Both the position numbers and the translations under genes were made by a program. From contig CALLPZ010000253.1 in the NCBI GenBank assembly GCA_938015405.1, positions 1 to 9,351 on the forward strand: a stretch of DNA of 9,351 nt, given 5' to 3'. The notes beneath the pieces were generated by a model, which was not told the DNA's origin, did not search any database, and saw only the letters and a program-made list of their open reading frames with translations. Position 1 is the stretch's first letter. Every line of letters starts with the position of its first letter. Of this stretch, positions 6,350 to 9,351 are shown piece after piece. This stretch comes from an uncultured Pseudanabaenaceae cyanobacterium (GTDB lineage Bacteria > Cyanobacteriota > Cyanobacteriia > PCC-9006 > JAAUQQ01).

Positions 6350-6991
6350 GGGATATCTCCTGAAAAATGGTGGAAAAGGTGGGCGGTGTGGGATACACCA
6401 GAGTTGCAGCGGCCAGCTCTGCGAAGGCAGATTTGGCGATCGCGTTGAGGTCGCCCTTCAGCAAGGCTGAATGAAGACTCGCTAGCCACTGTAATGGCAT
6501 AGATACGCTCACACTAGCGGGATCTGCTAGCGCTGCCGGTCATGAAAATAACTTGCTTTTTAGGGAGCTGACTCCTTATTAAGGATGATTTAAGTCGGGG
6601 ATTACGTTTCTTTGACTCATTAACCTGGCTGATTTCATAGATACGGCTTTGCCTGAGCCTTTGCATCGAGAGCGGTTGGAATCTCTGGCCTGCTGGATTA
6701 TTGGTCAGAAAAAGAAAAATTAAAAAATTGCGCGATGTTCAGCCCCACAAGGAATTTCTGGGAACCCTCTAGTTGAATCAATCATCCCCATTGCCAGGTC
6801 TGACAGGCCCTGCCCCATTGGTCCCTTGGATGAGGGGCGCAAGGCGAGGAGATCACCCCTCAGCTGTTGCATAGTTTGGGCAATCATCCCCTACATGACT
6901 GAGAGTTCTCCTGGGCGTGGGTGAATGATGGGCCTGCGCTAGGGGGCCGTTTCGCTGCCTATTGATTAACAACTAACTAGGAGTAAAGTCC
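6350..6991. other. 642-bp divergent intergenic region
   Basis: No gene was found. The region must hold the promoters of the BON gene (minus) and the TM2 gene (plus). Visible elements are: an A-rich tract at 6707-6729, broken only by a few other bases; the 11-bp direct repeat CAATCATCCCC at 6779-6789 and 6881-6891; CCCCATTG at 6786-6793 and 6813-6820; an inverted repeat TGAGGGG (6831-6837)/CCCCTCA (6856-6862); CATAGATACG at 6498-6507 and 6636-6645; and a TTGACT (6612-6617) that could be a -35 box but lacks a good -10. A HIP1 octamer is at 6436-6443. No promoter can be fixed with confidence. Confidence 0.4.
6979..6983 (+). promoter_or_regulatory. Ribosome binding site of the TM2 gene
   Basis: AGGAG lies 8 bases before the ATG at 6992. 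It fixes that start and contrasts with the missing Shine-Dalgarno sequence of the following DUF2752 gene. Confidence 0.75.
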
Positions 6992-7312
6992 ATGACTGAT
7001 TCCCCGAACCCAACTCCCGAACCTTCACCTGCACCATCTTCCAATGATGCGGATAAGAAGATCATCGCGGGCATCTGTGGCATTATAGTGGGCTGTTTTG
7101 GCGTTCATAAGTTTGTCCTGGGCTACAACAAAGAGGGCGGCATCATGTTGGGGGCTAGCTTGGCTGGCATCTTGCTGTCTTGCTTTGTCCTACCCGGTTT
7201 GGCGCCCCTGGCCATGGGGGTGATTGGCCTGATTGAAGGCATCATGTACCTGACCAAGACCGATGAGGAATTTGTCGCGACTTATATCACTGGTAATAAG
7301 CCTTGGTTTTAA
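6992..7312 (+). CDS. TM2-domain membrane protein
   Basis: A 106-residue protein. The first 20 residues are Pro/Ser-rich and disordered-looking. A TM2 domain spans about 22-88: DKKIIAGICGIIVGCFGVHKF is the first helix with the conserved G-x-H-x-F turn (G37, H39, F41), Y45 and G49-G50 form the linker, and the second hydrophobic region ends in GVIGLIEGIMYL (76-87). This is the usual two-helix hairpin with the GxHxFxLG-type motif. The final IEGI takes the place of the more common (W)xLIDxI element. TM2 proteins are widespread and no biochemical role is agreed. The gene has a good ribosome binding site and is the first of the plus-strand block. Its TAA stop (7310-7312) is in the same frame as the DUF2752 gene that starts 39 bases later. 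Confidence 0.85.
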   Translation: MTDSPNPTPEPSPAPSSNDADKKIIAGICGIIVGCFGVHKFVLGYNKEGGIMLGASLAGILLSCFVLPGLAPLAMGVIGLIEGIMYLTKTDEEFVATYITGNKPWF

Positions 7313-7351
7313 GCGCCCGAACCCAGCTTTTGGCCTACACCGCTCCCTGAG

Positions 7352-7867
7352 ATGCCTGTGACTTCCCCTGCTAATTCTCAAGTGCGATCGCGCCTTTCCG
7401 CCCAGGGCATTGGCTGGCGCTGGACTGTGATGGCCTTGGCTGCAGTGCCCTTGGTGGGCGCTTTTGCCTATGGCTATCTGTTGCCCATGGCTGAGGGGGA
7501 TTGCAGGTTCCAGCACACCTATGGCTTCTTTGGCCCAGGCTGTGGGCTGACGCGCTCCTTTGTGGCGATCGCCCAGGGAGACTGGCTCCAGGCGATTCAG
7601 TGGCATGCCTTTGGACCATTGTTGTTTCTGCTCTTTGCAGGGAGTTTGGCGCAGGCCGGGGTTGAGCTGGCTTGCCGTGCTCCCCTGCAGCACCGTTGGA
7701 ATTTGTGGCGGGTTCTTCGGCGCTATCCCTTGGGATTGGCGTTGTTGGCGATCGCCATGCTGTTCTATTACGGCTTGCGATTGTGGGTTGGCTACGCCAC
7801 GGTCCCGGCTTGGATCGAGGCCCTAGGGAGCTGGCGATTTATCCAAGCTGGAGTCCTGCAGCTCTAA
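7352..7867 (+). CDS. DUF2752 membrane protein
   Basis: A 171-residue protein with hydrophobic segments near 25-44, 86-104 and 127-147. The DUF2752 core is visible: C51, then FFGPGCGLTRSFVAIAQGD (59-77), then a helix with H85. The family consensus is a Cys-Pro, then CPGCGxTR, then a GD...A motif; here the first Cys of CPGC is Gly (G61), while C51 and C64 remain. Function of the family is unknown; it often sits beside TM2-domain genes. The start ATG at 7352 has no Shine-Dalgarno sequence. A later ATG at residue 27 is possible but would cut into the first helix. Translational coupling to the TM2 gene is likely (inference). The stop is TAA at 7865-7867. Confidence 0.8.
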   Translation: MPVTSPANSQVRSRLSAQGIGWRWTVMALAAVPLVGAFAYGYLLPMAEGDCRFQHTYGFFGPGCGLTRSFVAIAQGDWLQAIQWHAFGPLLFLLFAGSLAQAGVELACRAPLQHRWNLWRVLRRYPLGLALLAIAMLFYYGLRLWVGYATVPAWIEALGSWRFIQAGVLQL

Positions 7868-7871
7868 TCGC

Positions 7872-7915
7872 CAAGTTTAGGCGACTGAATTGGGAGGACT
7901 GAATTTGTTTTTTTT
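7872..7915 (+). terminator. Possible intrinsic terminator after DUF2752
   Basis: CAAGTTTAG (7872-7880) pairs with CTGAATTTG (7899-7907) over 9 bp, including two G-U wobbles, around an 18-base loop. Eight T follow immediately (7908-7915). The stem is AT-rich and weak, but the T-run is ideal and the position, just after the DUF2752 stop, is right. A competing small hairpin TCGCC/GGCGA (7868-7872/7880-7884) overlaps it. Confidence 0.45.
7884..7905 (+). repeat. Short direct repeat ACTGAATT
   Basis: ACTGAATT occurs at 7884-7891 and again at 7898-7905, a period of 14 bases with GGGAGG between. It forms part of the possible terminator loop and arm and may be a small duplication. Confidence 0.5.
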
Positions 7916-7924
7916 GGGGGGGGG
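7908..7924 (+). repeat. T8G9 homopolymer tract
   Basis: Eight T (7908-7915) are followed directly by nine G (7916-7924) in the spacer between DUF2752 and the 61-residue protein gene. Such tracts slip during replication and are prone to sequencing error. The tract is about 83 bases before the next start codon. Confidence 0.9.
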
Positions 7925-7993
7925 CAGAGTCTGAAAGCTTGCTTCCCATGCCCACAGCCTCTGCCCACAACGTTATTTTGCGCTTTCTATCAC

Positions 7994-7999
7994 GAGGAG
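7994..7999 (+). promoter_or_regulatory. Ribosome binding site deciding the start at 8007
   Basis: GAGGAG lies 7 bases before the ATG at 8007. Another ATG at 8003, in a different frame, is only 3 bases away from the site, so 8007 is the better-placed start. Confidence 0.7.
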
Positions 8000-8006
8000 A
8001 AAATGG

Positions 8007-8192
8007 ATGTCCCGCTCCCTCACCCCGAAGAAAATGATCCTTGCGCTTGTACTCAGTATCCTGGGGGCTGGTTACTTCGGTACCTTTAGTGGTTTGGAGA
8101 TCTCTACGGGTCTCAAACCCATGGCAATGTTAGTGCCCGTTCAGCTGGGTGTTGTGATTTATTTCCTTTGGTGGAAGCTTCGTAACGACTGA
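8007..8192 (+). CDS. Small two-helix membrane protein, hypothetical
   Basis: A 61-residue protein that I do not recognise. A short basic N-terminus (SRSLTPKK) precedes a hydrophobic helix at about 10-25 (MILALVLSILGAGYFG). A polar turn follows, then a second helix at about 38-55 (PMAMLVPVQLGVVIYFLW) ending in a basic WKLRND tail, which suggests a hairpin with both ends in the cytoplasm. A strong Shine-Dalgarno sequence at good spacing and coherent two-helix topology support a real gene despite the small size. It stands between the DUF2752 gene and the phosphodiester glycosidase gene, 61 bases upstream of the latter, so these two may share a transcript. No function can be proposed. Confidence 0.7.
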   Translation: MSRSLTPKKMILALVLSILGAGYFGTFSGLEISTGLKPMAMLVPVQLGVVIYFLWWKLRND

Positions 8193-8253
8193 GTAAAGTA
8201 ATGAATACAACTTCAACCATCTGAATCTTCTCGGTTACACCGTTTCGCCATCC

Positions 8254-9351
8254 ATGGCTCAGCACGATCCGCACCGTCGTTCCCTTAATTCCTATTCTCT
8301 GGCCCGTAAGCGCCGCCGTCGCCATGAGCGCGATCGCTTCTCTCAGCGCCTGAGCCGCCGTGGTTTTCTACTTCTCGGGGGGCTTCTACTTGTCAATTTG
8401 GTTCGCCTCCGTCCGAGTTTCTGGCAATTCGATTGGTATGCCATTGCGGTAGGACTCACAGAGGGGTGGCCCCCGCACTTACGAGATCCCCTATTGGCAG
8501 GCTTGCAGCCCCGCGATTCTGCGGTACCGCTTAGTAGTCAAGCCCTGCAAGATCCACAACTGAATCCATCTGAGATGGACACAGTTGTGAAGACACCTGT
8601 TTCTGCGATTGAAGAGGTGTCTCCACCCCATGCCCAGCCTCGCAGCGAAGCTGTGAGTGCCAGGCCTTCTAGTCCGGCGAAGGTGGAGCGCATCAGCATT
8701 AAGGGCATTCCGCTGTACCGCACGATTATTGACCTAGATGATCCAGAGACCTTTATTACGTTGGGTCTGGCGAAGAATGCGACTCGGGCCAATAGCAATA
8801 AGCATTCCGTTGGAGACGAAGAGTTCTCGGGCTTTATCAAGCGCTATCCTGCGGCTGTTCTTGCTAATGCAACTTTCTTTAGCAAGGACCATCAAAAGCG
8901 AGTCATGGGCAACATGGTTGCTGAGGGGCGTTTCCTGAAGTACAGCCGTTGGGAGAACTACGGCACCACCCTGGGCCTGCGACAGGACCGCAAGCTAGAA
9001 ATGGTGACGGCGCGTACAGATGGAAAACCCCACTGGCATGAACATTGGTTCTCCTTGACAGGAGGGCCGAGGCTGTTGCGGGAAGGGAAGTTCTGGATTG
9101 CGCCCAAGAGCGAAGGATTTCGTGATCCCAGTGTATTGGGTGTGGGATCGCGGACGGCGATCGGCTTTCCCAAGAGCGGCAATAAGCTAATCTTGGCGAC
9201 TTTCCTGGTTAGCATGACGCTGGAACGAGAGGCCCATGCCATGAAGGACCTGGGCTGTTATGAGGCGATGAATCTGGACGGTGGCACCTCTGGCGCTTTG
9301 GCCCACCGGGGCAAGGTTTTGCTGGATGCCAGTCGCCCCTTAACTAATGTC
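8254..9351 (+). CDS. Phosphodiester glycosidase (NAGPA/DUF2233) family protein, 3' partial
   Basis: 366 codons are visible and the frame is open at the right edge. The N-terminus is very basic, then LSRRGFLLLGG (33-43) resembles a twin-arginine signal (SRRxFLK) and leads into a short hydrophobic stretch (38-50), so the protein is probably exported or membrane-anchored. Residues about 55-145 are a Pro/Ser-rich linker. The catalytic-type domain follows: NATFF (205-209, for the usual NGGFF), TGGP (269-272), RTAIGF (300-305) and NLDGGTSG (340-347), all in family order. Relatives cleave phosphodiester-linked sugars, as in mammalian uncovering enzyme and bacterial cell-wall glycopolymer enzymes; the substrate here is unknown. 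The start is ATG at 8254, the first usable start after an in-frame stop at 8194; no Shine-Dalgarno sequence is visible. Little of the C-terminus is likely to be missing. Confidence 0.88.
   Translation, partial: MAQHDPHRRSLNSYSLARKRRRRHERDRFSQRLSRRGFLLLGGLLLVNLVRLRPSFWQFDWYAIAVGLTEGWPPHLRDPLLAGLQPRDSAVPLSSQALQDPQLNPSEMDTVVKTPVSAIEEVSPPHAQPRSEAVSARPSSPAKVERISIKGIPLYRTIIDLDDPETFITLGLAKNATRANSNKHSVGDEEFSGFIKRYPAAVLANATFFSKDHQKRVMGNMVAEGRFLKYSRWENYGTTLGLRQDRKLEMVTARTDGKPHWHEHWFSLTGGPRLLREGKFWIAPKSEGFRDPSVLGVGSRTAIGFPKSGNKLILATFLVSMTLEREAHAMKDLGCYEAMNLDGGTSGALAHRGKVLLDASRPLTNV

Noticed and set aside
6612..6643. Possible promoter with TTGACT as -35
   Set aside because: The sequence 17-20 bases downstream (TCATAG/TAGATA) matches a -10 box poorly, and it would give a leader of about 340 bases to the TM2 gene.
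6867..6897. TTGCAT and TACATG as a promoter for the TM2 gene
   Set aside because: Spacing of 19 and a poor -10 match leave too little support.
7190..7693. Minus-strand open frame of 167 codons
   Set aside because: Lies opposite the TM2 and DUF2752 genes, has a composition typical of an antisense frame, and shows no domain.
8201..8224. Seven-codon reading frame (MNTTSTI) ahead of the phosphodiester glycosidase
   Set aside because: No Shine-Dalgarno sequence and no leader-peptide feature such as repeated codons or attenuator stems; frames this short are common by chance.
8538..8840. Minus-strand open frame within the phosphodiester glycosidase region
   Set aside because: The plus strand encodes a continuous protein with ordered NAGPA motifs through this stretch.

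Overview
This window reads as chromosomal DNA of a cyanobacterium. The clearest sign is the octamer GCGATCGC (HIP1), found 11 times in 9.35 kb, where far fewer than one copy would be expected by chance. The gene content fits too: a cyanobacterial-style DUF2752 protein, a TM2 protein, DUF937 and BON proteins, and a NAGPA-type phosphodiester glycosidase. I cannot name the genus. I see no insertion sequence, phage gene, CRISPR array, tRNA or rRNA.

Layout: (1) positions 2-946, plus strand, hold a family 2 glycosyltransferase whose first residues lie outside the window. (2) 947-1570 has no convincing gene but contains a series of nested hairpins ending in a strong stem that probably terminates transcription from both sides. 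(3) 1571-6349 is a minus-strand block. In transcription order it runs: BON-domain protein, intrinsic terminator, DUF937 protein with an EF-hand-like tail, a perfect inverted repeat, ribokinase, nucleoside hydrolase, DUF218 (ElyC/SanA/YdcF-like) membrane protein, and a multi-pass membrane protein of unknown function. (4) 6350-6991 is a long divergent spacer. (5) 6992-9351 is a plus-strand block: TM2 protein, DUF2752 protein, a 61-residue membrane protein, and a phosphodiester glycosidase that runs off the right edge.

The clearest functional unit is ribokinase plus nucleoside hydrolase. The hydrolase splits nucleosides into base and ribose, and the kinase traps the ribose as ribose 5-phosphate, so together they form a short nucleoside-salvage route. 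The DUF218 gene follows 28 bases downstream and may be co-transcribed, but nothing in its sequence ties it to nucleosides. The second pairing of interest is TM2 with DUF2752. The two genes share a reading frame and are separated by one TAA codon and 13 sense codons that would encode a proline-rich linker.

Most genes here are recognisable conserved families. The parts that are not explained are the structured spacer at 947-1570, the dyad in front of ribokinase, the in-frame TM2/DUF2752 junction, and the T8G9 tract downstream of DUF2752. I did not find strong evidence of a wholly new multi-gene system.
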